Source: Phytoseiulus persimilis (lineage: Eukaryota > Arthropoda > Arachnida > Mesostigmata > Phytoseiidae). From it: a stretch of DNA of 64,000 nucleotides. A model generated the notes under the pieces. It saw only the letters and a program-made list of their open reading frames with translations. It was not told where the DNA came from and ran no database searches. Shown piece after piece: positions 43,910 through 52,900 of the stretch; within the stretch, counting starts at the first letter, position 1; every line of letters begins with the position of its first letter. The position numbers were made by a program, and so were the translations under genes. The DNA is taken from NCBI GenBank assembly GCA_037576195.1, contig CM075103.1, positions 38,081,250 to 38,145,249 of the forward strand, in the 5' to 3' direction.

Positions 43910-44180
43910 TTTCGATCGAATAGGTTCAAGTAAAATTATGTATCAAGTGAGCATAGGCCTCAGTTACCCGCAGATTACTCGAATATGAGAGAAATCGGCT
44001 CTTCCGAACCAGCAGACGAGTAATTCCGACTTCGTTTTCACACCCATGATCTCGAAATCGGGTGTGCGCTCATCATTTTTTGTATGCAGCAAATAAGTCC
44101 CGTAAGATATGTTAACCGCAGCCAGGTGCGGTTGTCGAAGGAGCAAGTATTGAAATCCTTAGTTGTGCGGTTTATGTGCG

Positions 44181-44201
44181 TATATATATATATGTATATA
44201 T
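44181..44201. repeat. TA microsatellite between Z2 and Z3
   Basis: TA tract with one G. It is the centre of a large inverted repeat formed by the two head-to-head Z left ends. Confidence 0.8.
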
Positions 44202-44402
44202 ATTTACCTCTCCTGGATTACAGCCGCACATTAACCGCATATTTAAGGATTTCAATACTTACTCCTTTGATGACCGCACCTGGGTGCGGTTAACATGTTC
44301 CGAGATCAACACCCGATTTCGAGATCATGGGTGTGAAAACGGAGTCGGAATCACTTGTCTGCTGGTTTGGAGGAGCCGATTTCTCCCATATTCGAGTAAT
44401 TT
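44202..44402 (+). mobile_element. Z3: left-end fragment of a Z element
   Basis: Matches the first ~200 bp of Z1 in plus orientation, including TTTACCTCTCCTGG, the GCCGCACATTAACCGCA subterminal repeats and the GATCATGGGTGTGAAAACG block. Homology to Z1 stops after TTCGAGTAAT at about 44402, where unrelated sequence leading to the Tc1 element begins. Confidence 0.7.
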
Positions 44403-46086
44403 TCTCAATCATCTGTCGTGCCAAGTAGAGGAGTTTCAAGAAGGATCGCCGCAGGAAAACAAAATTCTCGGAATTTATTCCTAACAAATAGACTAAGTTC
44501 GGTACCGAATCCCAGCTCCCCAACTCCATCGAGTCCAACAAAAATGCGTCGGAAGCCCAGTGGCCGGTTTTCCCGAAATGAATGGATTGAGCACGGCGGC
44601 GCGATTCAGGTCTGTTCAGACCTTGCTCTCTTCGAAGAAATTGCCTTTGACGCGGATCACGGCCGCGCAAACACGTGTCATCCTGCTCGTCAACTTCTCC
44701 AGGACTTCCTGCCCGATTCCTGCCCACCTCTCTTGCAAGACATGCCACAACATATTTGAATTTGTGATCGGGGTATCCCGAATGGCTCGATCCAGATGAT
44801 CCCAGAGCAGCTCGATGGGATTCAAGTCGGGGCTTTGCGGAGGCCAAGTCATAATCTTTAGATGTTGTCTGGACTGCTTGGATCGGAGATAGTTTTGGCT
44901 TCTATGGGAAGTATGCTTCGGGTCGTTATCTTGCTGGAAAGTGAAGCCTCGCCCGATCAGACGGATTCCAGAGGGAACGGCGTGCCTCACCAATGCTCGG
45001 TGATAGTAACTTGAATCCATCCGCCCGTCGATTCTGATGAGCTCACCGACTTGGTCACCTCCGAACGCTCCCCAAACCATGACGGATCCTCCACCATGCT
45101 TCACGGTGGGTACAATGCAAGCAGGAAGCATGCGCTCACCGCGTTTGCGGCGAACGTACCTGCGTCTTCTCGTGCTGAAGATCTCGAACTTCGATTCGTC
45201 GGTGAAGAGGACCTTTTTCCACTCAGAATGCGTCCAGTTCTTGTGTTCCTTAGCCCAAGCAAGCCTTTTCAGCCGATTACCGGGCCGGAGCAGCGGTTTT
45301 CGGGAAGCGATCCGACCCATCAACCCAACTTCGTTAAGACGGTACTTGATTGTGCTCAGAGAAATACTTCCTCCCCGACTTGCCATTAGTTCACAACGTA
45401 TTTCGCGAGCCGACTTGAATCTATCCCTCTTGCAGAGCGTAGTGATAAACAGGTCCTCCCGCCTTGTGGTTTTCCGAGGCGCACCTGCTCTTGGCCGATC
45501 ACGGTAACCGCCAGTCTCATCGTATCGCCGGAGAGTAAGCTGGACGCCATGAACGGATACCCCTTCGAGGCCGGCTATGGCTCGCAAACTGTGTGCAGCC
45601 TTTCTCAGAGCCACTATGGCGGCACGCTTCTCGGTCGAAAACTGATTCCTCGGAGCCATTCTTTACTGACTGCGGGGCACGACGACTTGACATCATTATC
45701 AACTTCATTTTCCAACGGGATGAAAGTACGCCATTAGATGACTCAACCTCAATATTCTATTTCATAGAGCAAAACGAAGCGGATTTCCCCTGTTTTTTCT
45801 CCGGATCAACAGACAGATGGGGAGCTGGATTTCGACCCTGAGCTCAGTCTCTCAGTCATGAAGAAATCAGGAAAACTCGGTGATTCTCCGACCGCCCGCT
45901 CCGGTGCTGCTCTTTACACCAATTTGCCTGACTGAGCAGAACATGCACAGCGGTGATGATGACAACGTAGTTCATCATCCTAAGCAGTCGGTGTCTGTCC
46001 AACTTCTTCACCGGACAACTCATGTGGTCTATTTAGTTCGGTTTCCGATCAAAGGTGGGGTGTACCCAAACTTTTTGGCGGTAGTG
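44403..46086 (-). mobile_element. Tc1/mariner element, DD38E type
   Basis: The right terminus (46086, minus-strand 5' end) begins CACTACCGCCAAAAAGTTTG and is flanked by TA, typical for Tc1-like ends. The transposase starts 427 bp inside. I could not find a matching inverted terminus between 44403 and 44615, so the 3' end is either lost or too diverged to see, and the left boundary is provisional. The element sits between the Z3 fragment and Helitron B. Confidence 0.7.
44616..45659 (-). CDS. Tc1-like transposase, DD38E catalytic triad
   Basis: A 347-residue transposase with no internal stop, cutting and pasting the element at TA sites. The N-terminal half has two helix-turn-helix domains (about 8-45 and 68-115) joined by a GRPR-like hook, YRDRPRAGAPRKT (52-64). 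The catalytic DDE residues are Asp154 (LFTDESKF), Asp244 (FQQDNDPKHTS) and Glu283 (SPDLNPIELLW). Between the second Asp and the Glu there are 38 residues, four more than in classic Tc1 (34). This spacing matches the DD38E group described as Intruder. A basic stretch (STRRRRYVRRKRGER, 162-176) could serve as a nuclear localisation signal. The frame is complete, but without a left terminus the copy itself may be immobile. Confidence 0.92.
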   Translation of the reverse strand: MAPRNQFSTEKRAAIVALRKAAHSLRAIAGLEGVSVHGVQLTLRRYDETGGYRDRPRAGAPRKTTRREDLFITTLCKRDRFKSAREIRCELMASRGGSISLSTIKYRLNEVGLMGRIASRKPLLRPGNRLKRLAWAKEHKNWTHSEWKKVLFTDESKFEIFSTRRRRYVRRKRGERMLPACIVPTVKHGGGSVMVWGAFGGDQVGELIRIDGRMDSSYYHRALVRHAVPSGIRLIGRGFTFQQDNDPKHTSHRSQNYLRSKQSRQHLKIMTWPPQSPDLNPIELLWDHLDRAIRDTPITNSNMLWHVLQERWAGIGQEVLEKLTSRMTRVCAAVIRVKGNFFEESKV

Positions 46087-46733
46087 TATACATATATATA
46101 TCTTATCTTATCTATATATATAAAAGACACCGGCCGGCCTAACCTGTGATCCGAATAAACGCCGCGGCAGCGGCTTGGAGCTCGACGAAACCTCGCATAC
46201 TCACGCGGAATCGGCCCCGAATGGTTATAGGCCGCCTGATACTTTTCTTGAAAACCTCTGAAGGCCGGAATACGGGAGAAACTTGACAACTTCCTTGTCG
46301 CCGGCCGCAGTATCTTCCAGTTCGAAAGGGCGCGCCTCGCCCAGCCGCTTCGGCTGTGGCTGTGTTTTCCACGGCTACTACAAACCGAGAAAACTCGGTA
46401 ACTTTGTCGTTGCGTGTTGAAGAATTGCTCTGTCCGAAAGGCCTATGGTCTGCACAGCGATTCGAGTGCGTTCGTTCGTTTATCGTGTCTGACGGCGCTC
46501 GCATCGAGCTGCTCGCTTCATGATGCTCGGCCGTCGCTTGACGTCCTGGAGCCCGTGACGACACGGTGCACAGCGAGGAAACTCGGACGGCTGCTCGCAC
46601 GATACAAGGAGTGCTCAGGTCGCTTTGCTTCCAAGCACGGGTAGGTTCACCTGCGACAGCCACCTCCACGGCCCGCCCGTCAACGCTCTTCCGCCGTTGC
46701 GGGCATCCACACCATTTCATGACTTCAAGGTAA

Positions 46734-47060
46734 ATGTGGACCGTGATTGATGTGAACCGCATCGTGGATCTCATCGCGGTCAAGCCTGAACTAGCTGCAG
46801 TGCAATTGATCAACTGCCATGATGGGCGTCCCAGAAAAGAAAGTAATCTCTCTCAAGTACTCAGCTATTCCGAGAGATGGCAAATCCTGCTCCAGATCCT
46901 TCAAGTGCGAGAGATCAATCATAAGCACATGTTATCAACGATGACAGTTGACGCTCTTGACAGCGATCATGACGCTCTGGGCCACCTGAACCGCGAGTTC
47001 GGAGGAGAGAGCGCCAATCATGGTTATGAAGAACTTCAAACATTGCGACCATTCAGTTAG
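46734..47060 (+). CDS. Helitron-borne small ORF, copy B (108 aa)
   Basis: Starts MWTVIDVN and ends TLRPFS. The family is not recognised. Compared codon by codon with copy C, I count about 12 synonymous and 17 non-synonymous differences plus one in-frame six-base indel. That is fewer amino-acid changes than expected for neutral drift (roughly 3:1). The Met start is shared with C and follows a splice-donor-like CAAGGTAAATG. It could be a captured host exon or an element-encoded accessory protein. It has no membrane or signal segment and a mildly basic middle (GRPRKE). Confidence 0.42.
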   Translation: MWTVIDVNRIVDLIAVKPELAAVQLINCHDGRPRKESNLSQVLSYSERWQILLQILQVREINHKHMLSTMTVDALDSDHDALGHLNREFGGESANHGYEELQTLRPFS

Positions 47061-47659
47061 ATCGAAGGCACCCAAGCCGGAACCCTCGCAAAGAAGAGAC
47101 CCGAGACCGAATAAATCGATACCGGCTAAAGCATTACACCCCCTCCTTTCTTCCCAGGCATGGAAGGAGGTAAGTAGCACAACACTATCTGCTTCCGACT
47201 TACTAAATGAGAGTCTCTGCCACTCATGAGACCATTCCTGACCGAAGCTGGGGGAAGACGAAATTTCTATAAGTACGTTGCGGATAAAACCATATCGATC
47301 TGGTGTGAGATCCTCTGGGTGATCTGCATGGTGGTCGAACCTCCCTCCGTCGGAAAGGTCGTCGATGGACGAAACGCGAAATCCAGGAATGGTCAGTTAA
47401 ATCTATAACGTCCCCAAACCTCATCCTGGATCCGCCCAGAGAACAATTCGAGACAAATCACCTCGTACATGCGAGGGTCCCCCCGAAGAGAATGATCGCG
47501 ATAGGATGATGAAAACATGATGATAGGGATGAGCCTCCTCTATCATGGAGACAGATACATAATCTATTGAATGAATCACCTAGATGCCGCACATCAAGGG
47601 TCGACAAAGCCAGGGCCCCGGGACAAAATAGCTGGCGACCGGGGATGGCACCGTGCTCA

Positions 47660-48110
47660 GGCAGGGAATATCCGGGGTCGACCTCGGGATAGTTTTGGGA
47701 AAGATTGGGCCCGATCACGGAGTCGGTCTGATTACACTTTTTAGAGTCGATCGGGCCAAACTTTTGGGGGTATGTGGAGATGATTCCTGGGTCGATCTGA
47801 CCATACTTTCCGGGATCCATGGGGGCGATTTCAGAGTGGATCTCGGCATATTTCTGAGGGTTCGTGGAGGTGGTTCCTGGGTCGATCTGACCATACTTTT
47901 CGGCTCCATGGAGGTGATTCCGAGGTTGGTCTGACCATGTCTCTTGGGCCAAGATTCCAATATCGACCTCGCAATCACCCCCATGGACCACAAAAAGTAT
48001 GGTCGGATCGACGTTGAAAGCACCTCCATGGATCCCAAAAAGTATGGTCAGATCGACCTCGGAATCACATCCATGAAGCCTAAAAAGTATGGTTAGAGTA
48101 AAAATATGAT
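47660..48110. repeat. Degenerate 45-bp repeats inverted about a palindrome, in Helitron B
   Basis: Units with core GATCTGACCATACTTT run forward up to a centre TCTTGGGCCAAGA at about 47941-47953, then run inverted. The arrangement matches Helitron A, and Helitron C keeps the centre as CTGGGCCAAGA. Confidence 0.65.
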
Positions 48111-48338
48111 CCAGACCGGGGCGAAATTATCTCCGAGAATTCCCCGTGGGGCACGGATTCGAATACCTAGAAGAATTTACATGATGCCAGGATAATCCGG
48201 ATGGGAAGAGCAACTACGCTTAGATGCTATTCATATCCGAAATCTGCCCCGGAAAGAGTTCTGGAGTTCAAAGATGAACTCCAGGTTGACCCAGAGGCAC
48301 TCAGAGAAGAATCACCTAGAGAAGCACTCCTCCTCCCG

Positions 48339-48470
48339 GCGCCACGATCTGGAGCGTATCGTTAGCCCCGTCGCCACGATCTGGAGCGTATCGTTAGCCC
48401 CGTCGCCACGATCTGGGGCATATTTTGGTCCCTGGCGCCATGATCTGGGGCATATTTTGGGGCCCGAGCG
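48339..48470. repeat. Four ~32-bp tandem repeats near Helitron B 3' end
   Basis: Units begin CGCCACGATCTGG, with two subtypes (GCGTATCGTTAGCCC and GCATATTTTGG). Helitron C keeps two units near 49787-49850. Confidence 0.8.
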
Positions 48471-48797
48471 GAGGAAGTTTGTCGACCCCCGCCGCGGACG
48501 AACTACCTCGGATTTCGCAGCGAAGCGCGATAGGGTACGCTAGTATATACATATATAAAATACACCGGCCGGTCTAACCTGTGATCCGAATAAACGCCAG
48601 GGCAGCGCCCTAGAGCCCGTGACGACACGGTGCACAGCGATGAGAGTCGGACGGCTGCCCGCACGATACAATGAGTGCTCAGGTCGCCTTGCTTACTAAC
48701 ACGGTAAGGTTCACCTGCGCCAGTCACTTGCACGGCCCGACCGTCAACGGTCCTCCGCCGTTGCGGACATCCTCACCATTTCATAACTTCGAGGTAA

Positions 48798-49115
48798 ATG
48801 TGGACGGTAATTGATCTGAACAGCACCGTGGATTTCATAGTGGTCATCCCTGAAGTAGGTGCAGTGCGATTGATCAACTGCAAAGATGGGCGTCCCAGAA
48901 AAGAAGGCAACCTCTCTCGAGTACTCAGCTATTCCGAAAGACGTCAAATCCTGCTTCAGATCCTCCAAGTGCGAGAGATCAATCGTAAGCTCATGTTGTC
49001 AACGACGACAGATACAGTTGACGCTGTTGACAGCGATCATGATGCCCTGAGCCATCTGAACCGAGAGTTCGGAGGAGAGAGCGCCAATCATGGTTATGAA
49101 GAACTTCAAACATAG
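48798..49115 (+). CDS. Helitron-borne small ORF, copy C (105 aa)
   Basis: Starts MWTVIDLN and stops directly after GYEELQT, where A and B read seven and six codons further. It keeps the blocks CKDGRPRKE, SYSERRQILLQILQVREI and HLNREFGGESANHG. Function is unknown. The frame is intact although the surrounding Helitron is shortened, which is mild support for retained coding function or recent origin. Confidence 0.42.
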   Translation: MWTVIDLNSTVDFIVVIPEVGAVRLINCKDGRPRKEGNLSRVLSYSERRQILLQILQVREINRKLMLSTTTDTVDAVDSDHDALSHLNREFGGESANHGYEELQT

Positions 49116-49319
49116 CGACTATTCAGTTAGATCGAAGGTGCTCAAGCCCGAAACCCCGCAAAGCCAATCAGCACGACAAGTGGGAAAATATTCGAAGAGA
49201 CCCTCGACCGAATAAATCGATACCGGCTGAAGCATTAACCCCCCCCCCCTCCCCCCTCCTCTTTTCTCCCCAGGCATGGAAGGCACAACTCCATCTCCTT
49301 CCGACCTACTGAGGGTTCA

Positions 49320-49560
49320 TGGGCTTCATGGAGGTGGTTTCTGGGTCGAACTGACCATATTTTTCGGCTTCATGGAGGTGATTTCGAGGTCGGTCTGACC
49401 TTCTGGGCCAAGATTCCACGATGTAGCTCGCAATCACCCCCATGGACCACAAAAAGTACGGTCAGATCGACGTTGAAAGCACCTCCATGGATCCCAAAAA
49501 GCATGCTCAGATCGACCTCGGAATCACATCCATTAAGCCTTAGAAAGTATGGTCAGAGGA
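49320..49560. repeat. Degenerate 45-bp repeats in Helitron C
   Basis: A shortened version of the inverted repeat block of A and B, with units such as GGTCGAACTGACCATATTTT and the centre CTGGGCCAAGA near 49411. Confidence 0.55.
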
Positions 49561-49926
49561 AAAATATGATTCAGACCGAGGCGAAATTATCCTCGAAAAG
49601 TCTCCGTGATGGACGGATTCGAATACCTAGAGGAATTTCCATGATGCCGGAATAATCCAAATGGGGAGAGACAACTACGCCCAGATGCTATTCGTATCCG
49701 AAATGTGCCCCGGAAAGAGTTCTGGACCAGGTTGACCCAGAGGCACTCAGAGAAGAATCACCCAGAGAGGCACTCCTCCTTCCCGGCGCCATGATCTTGA
49801 GCGTATTTTTGGCCCCGGCGCCATGATCTGGGGCATATTTTGGGCCCCGAGCAGAGGAAGTTTGTCGACCTCTGCCACGGACGAACCACCTCGGATGTCG
49901 CAGCGAAGCGCGATAGGGTACGCTGG

Positions 49927-52900
49927 TTTCATATAAATCAGAATCTGCGACTCTAAAACCTGGACCCCTGACTGGGGAAAGCTTCCATGCTATGCGGGGC
50001 TCCCCATTCGAGGCTGTGCAGAGACTTCAGTCAGGGGTGAGAGGATCAGAAGACTCGTTCGCCAAACCTTACAGAAGTAACCGACGCTACTCGAACTACG
50101 CGGAAAAAGAGCTTCCATCAAAGTGACTTTCGGAGTAATTCTTGGAGTCCTTAGAGAGTACTTTGGGATCGGATCGTCGAGTTCAAATCCGGCCGTCCCA
50201 CACTCTTCGAATCGGAATCCGTCGAAGATTTAAACCTGGATTCGGGTCTGTCTTCGAGTCTAGATTCGACTCCAGATTCGGAATCCACGCGGAATCGAAT
50301 CGACGCGCATATGTGCAGCAAACCGCGTTCCAAGAACCAATGGGTGGGTGAAGATCAGAACTGTCAGGAGGCAAATAGCAAGACGTTGAAAAACACCCAG
50401 GCATCTCAGCTCGCTACTCAAGTGTTCTTCGCTTCAGATTTTGATGAGATCTCCGTGAAAGATGGAGCGATCTCCTTCAACAGGTACCCCCAAGAATATA
50501 CTTCCCGTCAGATCCTCATGCTCCGATCGAGGGGTAGAACAGCGAGGATGCTGCCCTTGAAGAGGCTGTCACGTGACCAGTTTTTAGAAACCTGCCTCAG
50601 GCTGGGAATAGCGTGATGCGAAACCCTCGACGTGTGTCCGGACGCACGTGCGACGAGCGGGCATTTGCAACGGTGGGAGCGAGCCGAACGGTCGAGGCAG
50701 TCTCTTACTGGAGGACAAGAGTTCAGAGAGAAATGGGAGCAAACATGAACGCTTCCAAATTGCAGCATTCCTCACCGGCGGCCCAGGCGAACCGTCTCTT
50801 GGAGCTTCTCGGGTTCTCTGTTCTTTGCATGCTCCCAAACGCCTCGTGGGAGGTGGTTCCGCGGTCTGCTCGGAAATACCTCAACAGGGAATCCGCCAGC
50901 TCATCCGAGTGTTTTTCCGAAGGTTCTTCTGCTTGTTTGTTCTCGCTCTTTCCTCACGCATGGCTGGAGCGTAACGGACGACAGCACCGAAACGGGGAGC
51001 CGAGTCGTTGTGTTCACAAAGGATGATGAGGCACAGTTTAGGAAACATGTCCCAGTCTTCCTTCCGCTTGAACCTATGTTTATTTTCGTCCCGCCTACCG
51101 GCGTTTCTGAGCTTTGTTACTGCTACAACTCGCACCGTCTTCATGACCATAATCATTACCAACAGCATTTTCGTCGACAGTATTTCGCTCCATGCGAGGG
51201 AGCCCAGTAATGGCATTCATGCAATGGCGAGAGTCTTCCGAGGCAGCAATCAACAGAAACTTAACCTATAATGATAGCGTATGAGCCAGACGAATTACTG
51301 ATAGCCGTGTATATCTGCCTATTCTCCACCCTCATGAGTGAGAGTGCGCCGTGGTTAGAGGATGTCTGCCACTTTCTCCACTCTGACAGAGCTTCTTCAC
51401 TGTTGGGAGCTCGCCCTGTTCAAATCTAAAAGCGTCGGGCGCTGAACGGGGTCAGAGCGATCGCGTATGATATGACCAGCAAATACCTTCCTTCGGCAGG
51501 TTAATTGTACGCCGACACATCACGTTACATGAAATGAACGAAGACACCAGCCAGAAAACCGACGGGGGTCTCTTGGTGCATCGGGAAACAGCAAGCGATC
51601 GTAACCGGGGATGTTGCAGGAGTCCAGAACGGAGAACCGAACGAGGGTGATTTCCGAAGAGAGACAAAAATCGTCGGACCGACACGTCTCGCATTCGAAT
51701 GGATCGGCTATTGCTCATTCCATTTCAAGGTGATATTTTCGATAGGGCCTCGCTTAAGGGTGACCAGGAGAAATGCGAGCAAAACGAGACGGGCTAAGGG
51801 GATGTAGAGGATCGGTTATCTGGTTCGCGACCGGCATATTTTGGCGCGTCGAAGGTGTTCTCGGCGAGTCCGATCCGATCGAATTTCACTTTTCCCTGAT
51901 CACTTTTAGGAGGAGCTCGGAAGAAATGGGCAGTTTCCGAAACCAGCGTCTGGTCGCAATTTCCTCCATTCTCAATCCAGAAATAAAACAGTATCACCGT
52001 TTTGAAATTCTCTATCGATCCCTACTTTGAGGGAATTTCAAGAAGCGACGGGGAAGTCTCGACTTTGAAAAGCCACCCTGTTCGGCACTCACATGAGGGG
52101 AGACGGAGCGACGGCATCGGCCTCCTGATTTTCGTCTGCATGGATCCATGAACGCTGAAAGAAATCGAGTTAGAGATCGGAGATGATTCCACGAAGTAAC
52201 GTGAGTATGTCATCTCCTCGAGGGAGAGACTGGTGGTTTTCGGAACTTGAGGTGCTCAAGGAGAATCCATTTGAAGTCTATTGTGTGGAGAGAGATTTGA
52301 AGGTGGGCAGAGCGGATAATCTTACAGATCTTCCGACGCTTTTCTCAGGATCCAGAAATCGAACCGTTCGGGCTCGAAGGGATACCGCCCCGTGAGAATC
52401 GCCTGGTGTCAACAAACATTAGATATTTGCCGAATCGCGTTTCCAGCTAATTAGCTCCGATAAAACTTTCTCTACGAGTGCGCCCTGCCTCGAGACGGAA
52501 TTCTCGAGCGATCAAAGCTCCAAATCGTGGAGGTATGCACCCAACGTGACAAGCGATCCAGTCCCTCGACGCATGGTTCGACTCATTGATGTCCCACCGC
52601 TCGGAAGACGAGCGTAGTCTCGATCACGCTCCGGAAGATCCGAGAATGGGTGAGGGTCGATCACGAGTGATGCTCATTTCAAGTCCATGGTTCTCCTCAG
52701 GATATCGCTCTGACCAATCATTTCCGTAGCTGTAACTGTAAATCGATGCTAACACGCCAAAAATGCAGCGGCATGAACTCAGAAGTGGAACCACTGGAGC
52801 GGGAAAGCTCTATTGGAATCGGGGACTCCATAGACGATTTGTGCGACCGTTCGATGAACATCGCCGAATCCTGCTCGAAATCCGGCATCCCTCGGCCGAC

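Larger units (their letters stand above)
42604..44180 (-). mobile_element. Z2: second copy of the zinc-finger DNA element
   Basis: Inverted, near full-length homologue of Z1 (6036-7634). On the plus strand it starts AAAAAAATGATAGCCGCACAC and ends near GTTTATGTGCG, where it meets a TA tract. The subterminal ATAACCGCAC/GTGCGGTTAT repeats and the interior gene parts are conserved. It abuts the 5' end of Helitron D across a short TA-rich junction, as Z1 abuts the 5' end of Helitron A. It lacks the outermost ~14 bp (TTTACCTCTCCTGG) kept in Z1 and Z3. Confidence 0.65.
46111..48543 (+). mobile_element. Helitron B (non-autonomous)
   Basis: Starts TCTATATATATAAAAGACAC at 46111 after an A and ends GGGTACGCTAG at 48543 before a T. 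Homologous to A (inverted) and C (direct). It contains, in order, a GC-rich 5' block, the shared small ORF (46734-47060), inverted degenerate 45-bp repeats (about 47660-48110) and four ~32-bp repeats near the 3' end. No Rep/helicase is present. A 224-codon antisense frame at 46139-46813 is also partly open in A and is judged non-coding. Confidence 0.72.
48546..49926 (+). mobile_element. Helitron C (non-autonomous, head-to-tail with B)
   Basis: Begins two bases after the end of B. The 5' TC is changed (TATACATATATAAAATACAC) but the next block, CACCGGCCGGTCTAACCTG, matches A and B. It ends GGGTACGCTGG at 49926 before a T, still fitting CTRR. Compared with B it lacks much of the 5' third, the fragment resuming at GCCCGTGACGACACGG. 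It contains the shared ORF and shorter satellite-like repeats. Confidence 0.68.

Noticed and set aside
44403..44615. Left inverted terminus of the Tc1 element
   Set aside because: No match to CACTACCGCCAAAAAG was found in this interval, so I do not claim a complete element.
46139..46813. 224-codon minus-strand frame in Helitron B, also open in Helitron A (5400-5978)
   Set aside because: It is antisense to other shared frames in a GC-rich block and starts at the element terminus. I see no domain. Conservation here can come simply from recent copying.
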